From: an uncultured Pseudomonadota bacterium
GTDB taxonomy: Bacteria > Myxococcota > UBA796
Assembly (NCBI GenBank): GCA_913040875.1
Contig: CAJWHX010000028.1
Coordinates: 1 to 15,826, forward strand
Direction of reading: 5' to 3'
Length of the DNA stretch: 15,826 nt
Every line of letters starts with the position of its first letter. Positions within the stretch are counted from its first letter, which is position 1. This document shows positions 5,829 through 13,592 of this stretch, piece after piece. A program made the translations under genes and the position numbers. Under the pieces are notes generated by a model, which was not told where the DNA came from, ran no database searches, and saw nothing but the letters and a program-made list of their open reading frames with translations.

Positions 5829-8084
5829 ATGGTCATAGAGCAAAATACGGTACACAATGAGCGTCAGCACTGGCTGTCTTGTAATTTACCATCTGAAGTA
5901 AAAAAGACGCCTAGACCATATCAAATATCGGTATTTCAAGCGCTCACAGCACAATTGAACAAGCATAAACGAGCATTGGCACATCTGGCTACTGGAGCTG
6001 GAAAAACGTATATTACAATGGAGTGGCTGCGTAGAGAGATTGCGAATGGTACGGTTACAACAAAAAAGCCGATTGTCTGGATGGTACATCGGTCTTCTTT
6101 GTTACCTCAAGCCATGAAGGAATTATTTTCGATTCCGATTGCTGAGAGAGAGGCGTTGGGGTTGAATGAGAACTCGATAGCGATTTTGGGTCATAGCCTC
6201 AATCAAAACCTGTCGAATGGAACGTTATTGGAAGGGGAAAACAACTCCACTCTTGTATATTTTACGACACGCCAGAGCTTTTCAAATATTGCTCCTCACT
6301 TCAGTCGGACACCATCGTTTATTGTTTGGGATGAATGTCATCAGGGTGATATGGGCAGTTTTCAGCAGGCACCGAAAATACTGAAGACGTTTCATCGAAA
6401 GCGAACGAAGATTATTGGCCTAACAGCAACACCCAAGCTCAACAGCTATACATTTACAGAGTCCGATATTGTCTATTCAAAAACATTGTCAGAATTGATA
6501 GCAATGGGCTTTCTAGCAAGGCCTATTCCCATTCAGTTAGACACACACATTTCTTGGAGACCCGAAACGGGACCTGTTAGGAACTCTGATTTTACCAATT
6601 TGCATGTTCTCAATACTCCACAACGAAATCAAAGAATTGTTGAGCACTATGTAAATGGCAAAAGAAAATATGGAAAGACGATTGTTTTTGCAATCGACAT
6701 CGCGCACGTAGAGTCTCTCCTTCGCTTATTTCATGAACACAATATTGCTGCGACCGCGGTCCATTCAAAGATGAATTCTGCATTGGTATACAACAACATT
6801 CAGGATTTTCGTTTGGGACGTAAAGATGTCATTATCAATGTAGCCATGTTGTCTGAAGGATTTGATGCTCCGGAACTCGAAAGTGTATTTATGTGCCGTC
6901 CCACTAATTCTCGTACACTCTATCTTCAATCGATAGGTCGTGGTACGCGAATCCCAGAAGGAGGTGGGAAGACAACGTTCTATGTTGTTGATTTTGTCGA
7001 TAATCTTACTCGACACAAGGGTTCCTTGATTATGGGAGTTCAAGTATTCCGCAATAGAGGTGTACAGGGTCGTAGACCGACGAGTTTACAGATGCGTGAG
7101 CGGATATCCGATGGAGAGCACTTCTTTCAAACGGGTGGTACACCTAGTTACATTTGTCAAGAGGATGATCTACCAGATACCATGCATGGCTTTTGGTTTT
7201 ATCCTGAACAGACATTTGGGTTTGAGATTGAATTAACCGCTCCTGGTTGGTACAATAGATCAACGTTTAACCGAACCGCCCGCCGAATTATCACTGAACT
7301 AACTCAGGTTTTAGGTGTCGAGAAGGTACATCAACAAGCCTGTACCGCCAGCGCTCGGATTGCAACCAAGTGGAATGTTGAACAAGATGCCAGTTGTGGC
7401 TGGGAAGTGGTATCTCCTGTCTTACAAGGAATCGACGGGATATCAGAAGTTGTATCTGTCCTTAAATGCTTAGACACTTTGACCAAAGAGACTTCATTAA
7501 TGGTCAATTTTACGACTGGATTGCATTTGCATCTCGGTTTTTCTGGGGCAACCGTACATCAATTAAAGTCTTTGATTGTCGAGATGCACAAAGCCGAACC
7601 AATGCTAGCGACAATGGTTTCCCAGTCTAGAATAAACACATTTTTGGGTGAAGGTCTGTATACAAACAATCCAAACCAATACTGCACTCCAATACGAACT
7701 CAGCTCACCAAAAAGGCATTGCAAAATAGTACTACGAAATATGCATTGCTTAAAGCCTTTAAGTCTCGGTATAGCACTTTGAATCTGAAGTCGATGTCAA
7801 GGATTAAAACCGTTGAGTTTCGATTCCACAATGGAACTACGAATGCGCTCAAAGTGGTGCGTTGGTTATCTTTATGTCAGCAAGTTTTTCATCAAGCCAT
7901 TCGTCAAGGGGATTGGAGTCGCGATTTGGGATTGTACTCACGCCGTAGGGTGATCGAACCGGCTACGATGTTGCAGTTTGAAAATTGGGTTGGTGGGCTT
8001 CCCGGCGGGCATAAAGACAACTTTGTTAATTCTCTTTTACAACGTGCGAAGGAAGTGAAACGATATGATGTCCTCGACCAATAG
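5829..8084 (+). CDS. Superfamily 2 helicase fused to an Amidoligase_2-type ligase
   Basis: 751 residues from ATG at 5829, with GGAGG (5818-5822) six bases upstream. Residues ~25-400 are a full SF2 helicase of the ResIII/DEAD-like type: RPYQ (29-32), Walker A ATGAGKT (54-60), motif Ia VWMVHRSS (83-90), DECH (168-171), LTATP (198-202), KTIVFAID (283-290), motif V MLSEGFDAPELE (340-351) and motif VI QSIGRGTR (367-374). After a linker (~400-460) comes a domain with the signatures of prokaryotic amidoligases (glutamine-synthetase-like fold): FGFEIEL (463-469), D520 with GWEVVSP (524-530), GLHLHLGF (564-571), KYALLKAFKSRYSTLNL (637-653) and TVEFRFHNGT (661-670) followed by a conserved Trp (679). 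Amidoligases join a carboxylate to an amine using ATP, as in peptide or protein tagging. Every motif I would expect for activity in both halves is present. The fusion suggests an amide-bond reaction tied to translocation on, or remodelling of, nucleic acid. Substrate and partner are unknown. Confidence 0.88.
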   Translation: MVIEQNTVHNERQHWLSCNLPSEVKKTPRPYQISVFQALTAQLNKHKRALAHLATGAGKTYITMEWLRREIANGTVTTKKPIVWMVHRSSLLPQAMKELFSIPIAEREALGLNENSIAILGHSLNQNLSNGTLLEGENNSTLVYFTTRQSFSNIAPHFSRTPSFIVWDECHQGDMGSFQQAPKILKTFHRKRTKIIGLTATPKLNSYTFTESDIVYSKTLSELIAMGFLARPIPIQLDTHISWRPETGPVRNSDFTNLHVLNTPQRNQRIVEHYVNGKRKYGKTIVFAIDIAHVESLLRLFHEHNIAATAVHSKMNSALVYNNIQDFRLGRKDVIINVAMLSEGFDAPELESVFMCRPTNSRTLYLQSIGRGTRIPEGGGKTTFYVVDFVDNLTRHKGSLIMGVQVFRNRGVQGRRPTSLQMRERISDGEHFFQTGGTPSYICQEDDLPDTMHGFWFYPEQTFGFEIELTAPGWYNRSTFNRTARRIITELTQVLGVEKVHQQACTASARIATKWNVEQDASCGWEVVSPVLQGIDGISEVVSVLKCLDTLTKETSLMVNFTTGLHLHLGFSGATVHQLKSLIVEMHKAEPMLATMVSQSRINTFLGEGLYTNNPNQYCTPIRTQLTKKALQNSTTKYALLKAFKSRYSTLNLKSMSRIKTVEFRFHNGTTNALKVVRWLSLCQQVFHQAIRQGDWSRDLGLYSRRRVIEPATMLQFENWVGGLPGGHKDNFVNSLLQRAKEVKRYDVLDQ

Positions 8085-8159
8085 GGGTGTTTACAGCATC
8101 GACAGTATTAAAGCGGCATCAATACCGATAGATTATGACTTCAATGTGTAAATCATACC

Positions 8160-8188
8160 TTGATCAACCCTCTCGGTTTTAATATACT
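8160..8188 (+). promoter_or_regulatory. Sigma-70-type promoter of the 8224-11327 gene pair
   Basis: TTGATC (8160-8165), a spacer of exactly 17 bases and TATACT (8183-8188). The predicted start of transcription near 8195 gives a leader of about 29 bases before the ATG at 8224. The -10 box is the same as in the oxygenase promoter. Confidence 0.65.
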
Positions 8189-8223
8189 TTTCCCATTGCA
8201 AACCTTCAATCTATGGTGGCACC

Positions 8224-9996
8224 ATGCTATCTTGGACCCTCATGGTCTCTCTGGCCATGGCCGAACCGGACCGCACCGAAATCACCGATTTCAATCCTGC
8301 CGTTTCGACAACCCAACCCATTTTAACGCCCAAAGAGATTTATCAATTGTTGGATGACGAACGGTGGTCGAAGGGAGTGATTGAAGCGCGTAGATTGTTG
8401 GCGACTGAACCATCGAGTGGATTGGCCTATTTGACCTTGGGGGATGCATTGTCTCATTACCCAGATGGAGACGGAGATATTTATTTGGCGTTTGAGGCTT
8501 GGATGACAGCCAAAACCTTGACACCATCTCGAAGCAGCCTAAACAAGGTGGCTCAAAAAAGGTTGGCTTGGTCGCTTGAGCGCAGTGGTATTGTAAAGTT
8601 GGAACCCAGTGAGTTCATGGGAGTTAACGGGTTTGGTGAAGGGATTCGAGTTGAAGCGTTCAGCCATATGGATCTGGATTGGTCATCTCGAATCGAGGCG
8701 TCTAGAGGGAGTGTGTACATCACCAACATACCTCCTGGGAAGATCGTTCTTAAAATCACGTCAGACTTGGGTGTATACGTGACATCTATTGAGGTGGAAG
8801 CTGGTTCATTTTCGGCGATTTCGGTGGCGACCCAAACGGAGACGGTAGAAGCAGACCTTGAATCTGGAGAGTGGTTGTCGTACCTGGAGTCTGGCAGACA
8901 GGCTGTAGATGCGATGGTACAATCCACCATAGTCGATCCGCGGGTATCTTTTGAAGACCTTGCCAATACGATGGTTCAAATACCGAGAGCTCCAGTGCCG
9001 ATAGACTCTACAACAACTTTCATTAGTCCATACAATGAGCGCATTGTATACAACAATGGTGCTCGCCAAACATTGGTCGGTGGATTGTATGTGCTCGAGG
9101 TTGACAAGAATGGCACTAAAACCTATGCGGATATTGTGGTGCATTCTGATTTGTCTGTGGAAACCATACGACAGCTTGTACTCAATGATGAACTTCGTAG
9201 AACGCAGAAGGAGAGTCCGATTGTCAGAGAAGCAATGAAGGATTCTCAGATAGTAGAACCGAGTTCTGTAGCCCCGAAAGACCTGCAGATAGAACCGTCG
9301 AATCCGAATCCTGAAGAACAAGAAGCAGTCACATCTACAGAGGTAGTGGTGTCTGATGCAGGCGTCAAAACTGAGCCTGATGAAGTAGACTCGAATGAAG
9401 GAGAGGATGAAGGAGAGAAGGTAGAGTTAGAGAAGGTAGAGTTAGAGAAGGTAGAGGTTGCTTCTATAGACAAATCCCAACCTACTGAGAGCGTACTTGA
9501 AGAGAACACAGAACAGGTTGAAAGTGCCCCCGTATCTACAAACAGCGAACCCCAACTAGAGACATCGGATACAGATCAAGATGCCAACACGTTGATGGAT
9601 AATGTTCAGGAGTTGGAAACGAACACTGTAGAGCCAGAGGCGTCATTTGTTTGGAGTCCCAAGTCTGGTGCACAGGTGCAGCGAAGGTCGTTGTACTTTG
9701 TTGGCGGGACGGCTTTGTTTACCGGATACGCAATGTATAGAGCCGATCGATTTGCTGATTTGGCAAATGGTGAGACGCAGTCCCAAGCCAGTTTTGAAGA
9801 TTATCGTTCGAAGTCAGAACAGTGGCGATCTCATTTTGGTATTGCCTCTGTTGTGACTGGACACGTTGCGTCTTTGTATCTAGGTATGAAAGTGCTTGAG
9901 TGGCGCGCGGTTAAAAAGAGACCTAGGACTTCACTCCATCAAACAGACTCCAACCATTTGGATGTCGCTGGAACTTTATCGGAGGGTGAGCAATGA
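8224..9996 (+). CDS. Exported TPR/PEGA-like protein with acidic linker and two C-terminal hydrophobic helices
   Basis: 590 residues from ATG at 8224. GGTGG a few bases upstream is a moderate ribosome binding site. Residues 1-13 look like a short signal peptide (hydrophobic, then AMA before EP). Residues ~34-118 are helical and resemble a TPR-like pair (YQLLDDERWSKGVIEARRLL, LAYLTLGDAL). Residues ~158-200 (GSVYITNIPPGKIVLKI, EVEAGSFSAISV) resemble a PEGA domain, a small beta-fold found in surface proteins. Residues ~340-475 are a low-complexity, Glu/Ser/Val-rich linker containing the EKVEL repeat. The C-terminus has hydrophobic helices at about 489-505 and 538-556, which suggests anchoring in a membrane. 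The layout is familiar from envelope proteins of Myxococcota and relatives, but I cannot name a family or function. The stop overlaps the start of the next gene in ATGA, so the two are translationally coupled. Confidence 0.8.
   Translation: MLSWTLMVSLAMAEPDRTEITDFNPAVSTTQPILTPKEIYQLLDDERWSKGVIEARRLLATEPSSGLAYLTLGDALSHYPDGDGDIYLAFEAWMTAKTLTPSRSSLNKVAQKRLAWSLERSGIVKLEPSEFMGVNGFGEGIRVEAFSHMDLDWSSRIEASRGSVYITNIPPGKIVLKITSDLGVYVTSIEVEAGSFSAISVATQTETVEADLESGEWLSYLESGRQAVDAMVQSTIVDPRVSFEDLANTMVQIPRAPVPIDSTTTFISPYNERIVYNNGARQTLVGGLYVLEVDKNGTKTYADIVVHSDLSVETIRQLVLNDELRRTQKESPIVREAMKDSQIVEPSSVAPKDLQIEPSNPNPEEQEAVTSTEVVVSDAGVKTEPDEVDSNEGEDEGEKVELEKVELEKVEVASIDKSQPTESVLEENTEQVESAPVSTNSEPQLETSDTDQDANTLMDNVQELETNTVEPEASFVWSPKSGAQVQRRSLYFVGGTALFTGYAMYRADRFADLANGETQSQASFEDYRSKSEQWRSHFGIASVVTGHVASLYLGMKVLEWRAVKKRPRTSLHQTDSNHLDVAGTLSEGEQ
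9415..9456 (+). repeat. 15-bp in-frame tandem repeat coding for EKVEL
   Basis: The unit GAGAAGGTAGAGTTA occurs twice exactly (9415-9429, 9430-9444) and a third time in part (9445-9456). It encodes EKVEL-EKVEL-EKVE in the acidic linker. Being a multiple of three, it can change copy number without a frameshift. Confidence 0.9.
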
Positions 9997-11327
9997 CTTC
10001 GACTCAAGGTATGACAATGACGGCAGTTGGACTGTGTCTATTGATGTCTTGTATCTCAGAGATCAACAATCCATTGGCTGTGGACAACGACGGAGATGGA
10101 TTTACAGAATTGCAAGGGGACTGCGACGACGCACAAGACAGGGCTTTTCCTGGTGCGGCTGTGTTGGATTCTGAAACGGAATGCATGCTAGATGTCGATG
10201 GTGACGGATATGGTGACCTTCAAGTCTCGGAAGAGGGCGCAGTGATTTCAGGAAGTGATTGTGATGATTCCAGCTCCGAGTCTACATATCTAGCGATTGA
10301 TGGGGACTGCGACGGCATCTTGTCCGACGCGGACTGTGATGATGAGAATGCCTTATCGACCGCAATAGAGGCTGATACAGACTGCGATGGTGTGATCACA
10401 GCAGAAGACTGTGATGATGAAGATGCTTCATCGACAACACGGAGCATTGATGGAGATTGTGACGGCATCTTATCAGATGAAGACTGTGATGACACTTCAG
10501 TAATCGCACCTACGTACGACACAGACTGCGATGGACTTTTGACGGGGGGAACCCTCTCGGCTGGAGCATCCAACACCTGTGTGGTTGATTCAACAGGGTC
10601 GATTGTGTGCTGGGGTTCTGAGGATACTGGCGTTCTGTCGATGCCGTCAGAGGTCTTTACAATGGTTTCCGTCGGATACAATTGGGCTTGTGGTTTGGCG
10701 ACAGATGGTCGAGTTCAGTGTTGGGGTACAGACAATGATGGTGTTCTGAACCCACCGTTGTTCAATGCGGCTCAGATGGTCTCGTCTGGATTGGGTGTGC
10801 ACAATTGCGCGCTTGAAGAAGATGGTTCGGTACAATGCTGGGGTTGGAATGACAACGGACAAACCGATGCTCCAACGGCGTCCTTTAACGCTGTCGTTTC
10901 AGGAGGCTTACATAGCTGTGGATTAAGCCTAGCTGACGCCATCACATGTTGGGGGAGCAATGACTTTGGTCAAAGTACACCTCCAAGTGGGCAGTTTGCA
11001 CAGATTGCAGCTGGCTACGGCCACAACTGTGGATTGGATGCAGACCATTCGATTCACTGTTGGGGATTGGATGATGCTGGTCAGAGCAGTCCTCCTACTG
11101 GGGTTTATGCGCAAATTTCGGCAGGGGATGCTCACTCTTGTGCAATTGCACTAGATGGCTCGGTACGGTGTTGGGGTGACAATGCCTTTGGACAATCGAA
11201 TGCACCGGATATTCAAGCGAAAAGTCTGTCCTGTGGTGCGCACCATACCTGTGCACGCTTATTTGATGATTCTATACGGTGTTGGGGCGATGACACCAGT
11301 GGTCAAGTCTCTGAGATTCCAGGCTAA
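9993..11327 (+). CDS. Lipoprotein with MopE-like DCDD repeats and a seven-blade RCC1 propeller
   Basis: 444 residues from ATG at 9993, overlapping the preceding stop by four bases (ATGA), with GGAGG about 7 bases upstream. Met7 and Met9 are later start options. A hydrophobic stretch ends in the lipobox LMSC, so Cys20 should be lipidated and the protein anchored to the inner or outer membrane. Residues ~30-184 hold about six Asp/Cys repeats of the form DxDGDG or DGDCDG...DCDD, as in the MopE copper-binding family and calcium-binding surface proteins. Residues ~188-444 hold seven repeats with a central core like HSCAI...DGSVRCWGDN...GQ, which are RCC1-type blades and together would make a complete propeller. 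Nearly every blade has two cysteines, about 13-15 residues apart, which should form disulfides outside the cytoplasm. Probably a surface-exposed binding protein, and a partner of the coupled upstream gene. Confidence 0.9.
   Translation: MTSTQGMTMTAVGLCLLMSCISEINNPLAVDNDGDGFTELQGDCDDAQDRAFPGAAVLDSETECMLDVDGDGYGDLQVSEEGAVISGSDCDDSSSESTYLAIDGDCDGILSDADCDDENALSTAIEADTDCDGVITAEDCDDEDASSTTRSIDGDCDGILSDEDCDDTSVIAPTYDTDCDGLLTGGTLSAGASNTCVVDSTGSIVCWGSEDTGVLSMPSEVFTMVSVGYNWACGLATDGRVQCWGTDNDGVLNPPLFNAAQMVSSGLGVHNCALEEDGSVQCWGWNDNGQTDAPTASFNAVVSGGLHSCGLSLADAITCWGSNDFGQSTPPSGQFAQIAAGYGHNCGLDADHSIHCWGLDDAGQSSPPTGVYAQISAGDAHSCAIALDGSVRCWGDNAFGQSNAPDIQAKSLSCGAHHTCARLFDDSIRCWGDDTSGQVSEIPG
10080..10544 (+). 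repeat. Six MopE-like DCDD coding repeats
   Basis: Degenerate tandem repeats in the lipoprotein gene. Two units share the phrase IDGDCDGILSD followed by ADCDD or EDCDD; they differ at several third codon positions, so the repeats are old enough to have drifted. Metal binding is an inference from the Asp/Cys pattern. Confidence 0.8.
10554..11324 (+). repeat. Seven RCC1-type coding repeats
   Basis: Seven units of about 36-40 codons, each containing a CxL or CAx strand, a DGS-type turn, a CWG motif and usually a GQ or GVL end. CWG occurs once in every unit. Seven units fit the usual closed RCC1 propeller. Confidence 0.85.
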
Positions 11328-11374
11328 GACGCACCATTTTATCGCTTTTGTGATGATATGGGAACGACTATATC

Positions 11375-11388
11375 CCTTAGGTCTAAGG
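11375..11388. terminator. Inverted repeat between two convergent genes
   Basis: CCTTAG-gt-CTAAGG is a perfect inverted repeat with a 2-base centre. It lies 47 bases after the RCC1 lipoprotein gene and overlaps the stop codon of the convergent 11383 gene. It might slow or end transcription from both sides, but the stem is short and no T-run follows, so terminator function is uncertain. Confidence 0.25.
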
Positions 11389-11697
11389 CGGAGCTGTTAT
11401 CCATCTACATGGACTCACTAAATTAATGGCTTCGGTTGCGTCATAAGCTCTCAATACCCTCATAGAAAACAGTCGAGGCTTTCTAAAGCTAAAATTAGAT
11501 GCCCAGGATACTGTGAATTCACAATTGATACCTCTGTTTGGATCTGATCGTTGCTGTTCATATGCCAATACTTTTAGGGTGACTTCAATCATATCGTAAG
11601 TTTGACGTTGATCGACGATTTGTACGATGGAATGGATAGATACATCTGCGTATTCACAGATGTATCCCAAAAGATGTTCGTCGTGTAAACTGGTCAT
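11383..11697 (-). CDS. Small hypothetical protein, 104 residues
   Basis: The start is ATG at 11697, which has GAGG five bases upstream; the same frame stays open to a GTG at 11814, but that start has no support and would run into the leader of the divergent gene. The product is soluble, with no signal peptide, and looks like alternating beta strands and short helices (YADVSIHSIVQIVDQRQTYD, IEVTLKVLAYE, GINCEFTVSW). I do not recognise it. It is divergent from the gene at 11815 and convergent with the RCC1 lipoprotein gene. The good ribosome binding site and the lack of any competing gene make it probable, but the short length leaves some doubt. Confidence 0.6.
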   Translation of the reverse strand: MTSLHDEHLLGYICEYADVSIHSIVQIVDQRQTYDMIEVTLKVLAYEQQRSDPNRGINCEFTVSWASNFSFRKPRLFSMRVLRAYDATEAINLVSPCRWITAPP

Positions 11698-11713
11698 AGG
11701 TTCCTCATGGTTG

Positions 11714-11741
11714 TTGTGATAACCAGACTGAATCGTAGAAT
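11714..11741 (+). promoter_or_regulatory. Possible promoter of the 11815 gene
   Basis: TTGTGA (11714-11719) and TAGAAT (11736-11741) are separated by 16 bases in the divergent gap. Predicted leader about 67 bases. Moderate match only. Confidence 0.35.
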
Positions 11742-11814
11742 CGGTCCTAAAACCCTTATTTTTCATCCTAAAATTCGTGTGGTTCTTCGTTTGACTGTTC
11801 CAACAGGAGGACAC

Positions 11815-12432
11815 ATGTCGAATTATGAATTCATAAGATCATTTTTAGAAGCAAAGAACAGTGGGATATCAGGGGTCGAGGCTCTTGTACAAGTTGCATA
11901 CGATCAAGGATTGATCACTAAACAAGAGATGTTACCACTCATTCAGCATCTCACTGAATTTGGTGGGGAGTTGCCTACAGATATTGAGGTGCCGGAAGAT
12001 AAGTTTGAGCGAGTCGTTTGGTTGACCCGTTGGAATGACTGGGTTGAATGTATTGTGTCAAAACTTATGCACAATGCCGTCATATTCAGTATGATTGACA
12101 AAGACGAAGAAGGGGTAACTCGCGATCAGTTGATTCATCATTTTCCCATTTCACTGGATGAGCTATCCTTAGAATGCCACGTGGAAAGTCTTATGAAAGA
12201 TAAGACAGGACACGAGCGTAAGGTAACGATGCATGTCAATGTATTAAACCGAAGGAGCCTGTTTGCCATGCAATGCATCTTGTCTCTTCCACAAAAAGAC
12301 ATTCGTAAATTGTTGAAACAGCATAGAAGGATAACCATCGTACTGCAACATTCTGGAAATGGAAAGTTTACCAAACTCAAGAAATTGATGCAGCCTTATG
12401 GGCTAGAACTTACACTCAGTCGAATGTCCTGA
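11815..12432 (+). CDS. Unrecognised soluble protein, 205 residues
   Basis: The start is ATG at 11815, preceded by AGGAGG (11805-11810) with four bases between; a longer reading from 11707 has no such site and its extra residues are basic and unlike the rest. No signal peptide or membrane helix. The N-terminal ~60 residues are helical (FIRSFLEAKNSGISGVEAL, QGLITKQEMLPLIQHLTEF), the middle holds an unusual tryptophan-rich stretch (VVWLTRWNDWVE, about 68-79), and the C-terminal third is basic (QKDIRKLLKQHRRI, KFTKLKKLMQ). The basic end could bind nucleic acid, but I see no named motif. Both neighbours are transcribed from their own promoters, so it is probably a single gene. Confidence 0.75.
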   Translation: MSNYEFIRSFLEAKNSGISGVEALVQVAYDQGLITKQEMLPLIQHLTEFGGELPTDIEVPEDKFERVVWLTRWNDWVECIVSKLMHNAVIFSMIDKDEEGVTRDQLIHHFPISLDELSLECHVESLMKDKTGHERKVTMHVNVLNRRSLFAMQCILSLPQKDIRKLLKQHRRITIVLQHSGNGKFTKLKKLMQPYGLELTLSRMS

Positions 12433-12479
12433 CTGTTGGGTCGTTAACGTGTTGAAGTGAACGCTATACGAATTCGAGA

Positions 12480-12508
12480 CTGACAAGTTATATCGATTGA
12501 TGTATACA
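12480..12508 (+). promoter_or_regulatory. Promoter of the 12535 gene
   Basis: CTGACA (12480-12485), a 17-base spacer and TATACA (12503-12508). Predicted start of transcription near 12515, about 20 bases before the ATG. A good match, with the same -10 type as other promoters in the window. Confidence 0.55.
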
Positions 12509-12534
12509 TATATAGTTCAACAAAGGGAGATTTG

Positions 12535-13536
12535 ATGTACATAACTTTGATATTCGCCGGATTGCTTGGTGAAAATGGTGGCTTTCGTTCCAAATTACTC
12601 AAGGCGATGGATTCCGTTGTGGTAACCCCACAAAAGCAATCGTTCTTGGACAATTGTCAGAGTCCATTGCAGCAGATTCAGACGGTGGAGTCCGCAGCAG
12701 GTCCGATATCGAAAGATACACTGAGAGCGTACTGGGATGTTCAGCTTAAACCGGATGGGTTGGCACAGAGTATCGCAGAATGTGCATCTATTGGAACGGA
12801 GACAGGGTCAGACCTGCAGATTCAACAAAAGGAATCTCTCACCGCTCTGTATGCATTCTTCTTGGATTTACACAAGGTGATAGATACCCACGGTCAGCCA
12901 TCTTTTTTTGACCCGTCGTATATGCAGTTGTTTGACCCAGAGGTAGAATTGGTGGATACACATCAAGCTTGCAATCCAGAGTTGATGTTCATGGTCGAAG
13001 AAACGATAGGCAAGAGCTGGATGATGACCGGTTTGTCATCCATCGCCGAAAAGATAGACGAGAAAACACCTTTGTCAGATTTTGAAGATACGCTCAAAGC
13101 CGATCAAAAGGCCAACTATGACATTGCCAAACAAAAATCAGACACCTGTATTGCTAAGAAACTCGAAAATGAAGTTCCGTATGCAGAGCGAGCCCCTGCA
13201 GCAGTACGCAAAGAATGGCGATCGACAGTCAAAGATGCCTTCACACAAAACACCGATATTGAAATCGTAAAGATTGTCTTTACCACTCCAGAGTTCAAAC
13301 GGTTTGATGAAACAAAAGCAGAGATTACCCACAGTGGTGATCTGAAAGTTAATCATCAAAACTATGATGCAATGGACGTCATGGTGTATGCCCGTAATGG
13401 GGAATATGTCGACGGATTTATTGTTACGTTGTATAAAGACCGTGTACAAAACACCGCTTATGCCCGTTTTTACGGGTTTGACGCGTATGGCAATTTAAAG
13501 CCGGCTCATCGTGTGTTACCGAAGAACGTGAAGTGA
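12535..13536 (+). CDS. Unrecognised protein, 333 residues
   Basis: The start is ATG at 12535, with GGGAG five bases upstream; an adjacent TTG at 12532 is less likely. The first 12 residues (MYITLIFAGLLG) are hydrophobic but lack a basic N-terminus and a convincing cleavage site, so export is possible but unproven. The rest is mostly helical, with many Lys, Asp and Gln residues (QIQQKESLTALYAFFLDL near 96-113, DYDIAKQK-type segments near 190-200). The C-terminal ~90 residues turn beta-rich (IEIVKIVFTTPEF, AMDVMVYARNGEYVDGFIV, NTAYARFYGFDAYGNL), which looks like a small separate domain. Three of its six cysteines (C41, C83, C147) sit in contexts such as DNCQSP and HQACNPE. I know no family for it and infer no function. 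It converges with the lipoprotein gene at 13577, 40 bases away. Confidence 0.75.
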   Translation: MYITLIFAGLLGENGGFRSKLLKAMDSVVVTPQKQSFLDNCQSPLQQIQTVESAAGPISKDTLRAYWDVQLKPDGLAQSIAECASIGTETGSDLQIQQKESLTALYAFFLDLHKVIDTHGQPSFFDPSYMQLFDPEVELVDTHQACNPELMFMVEETIGKSWMMTGLSSIAEKIDEKTPLSDFEDTLKADQKANYDIAKQKSDTCIAKKLENEVPYAERAPAAVRKEWRSTVKDAFTQNTDIEIVKIVFTTPEFKRFDETKAEITHSGDLKVNHQNYDAMDVMVYARNGEYVDGFIVTLYKDRVQNTAYARFYGFDAYGNLKPAHRVLPKNVK

Positions 13537-13574
13537 CTTGCAGTCGTTGGCTCAAACTACTGTAGATTAGTCTA

Positions 13575-13592
13575 GGTTACAACGAAGTAACC
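13575..13592 (-). terminator. Hairpin at the 3' end of the choice-of-anchor D lipoprotein gene
   Basis: GGTTAC and GTAACC form a perfect 6-bp stem around a 6-base loop (TTCGTT on the minus strand), overlapping the stop codon at 13577. It also lies just past the convergent gene. No T-run follows, so its strength as a terminator is unclear. Confidence 0.35.

Noticed and set aside
8806..9321. Minus-strand open frame of 171 codons
   Set aside because: It is antisense to the TPR/PEGA-like gene; the product is rich in Arg and Tyr in a way typical of antisense readings.
10220..10681. Minus-strand Ser/Gln-rich open frame of 153 codons
   Set aside because: It is the antisense reading of the DCDD repeats, which explains its low complexity.
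9993..11327. CRISPR-like or satellite repeat in the lipoprotein gene
   Set aside because: The repeats are in frame, degenerate at the DNA level and code for known protein repeat types, so they are not CRISPR or satellite DNA.
11698..11814. N-terminal extension of the 11383 minus-strand gene to GTG at 11814
   Set aside because: The ATG at 11697 has a good ribosome binding site; the extension would cover the promoter and binding site of the divergent gene.
11707..11814. N-terminal extension of the 11815 gene
   Set aside because: AGGAGG right before the ATG at 11815 decides the start; the extra residues have no support.
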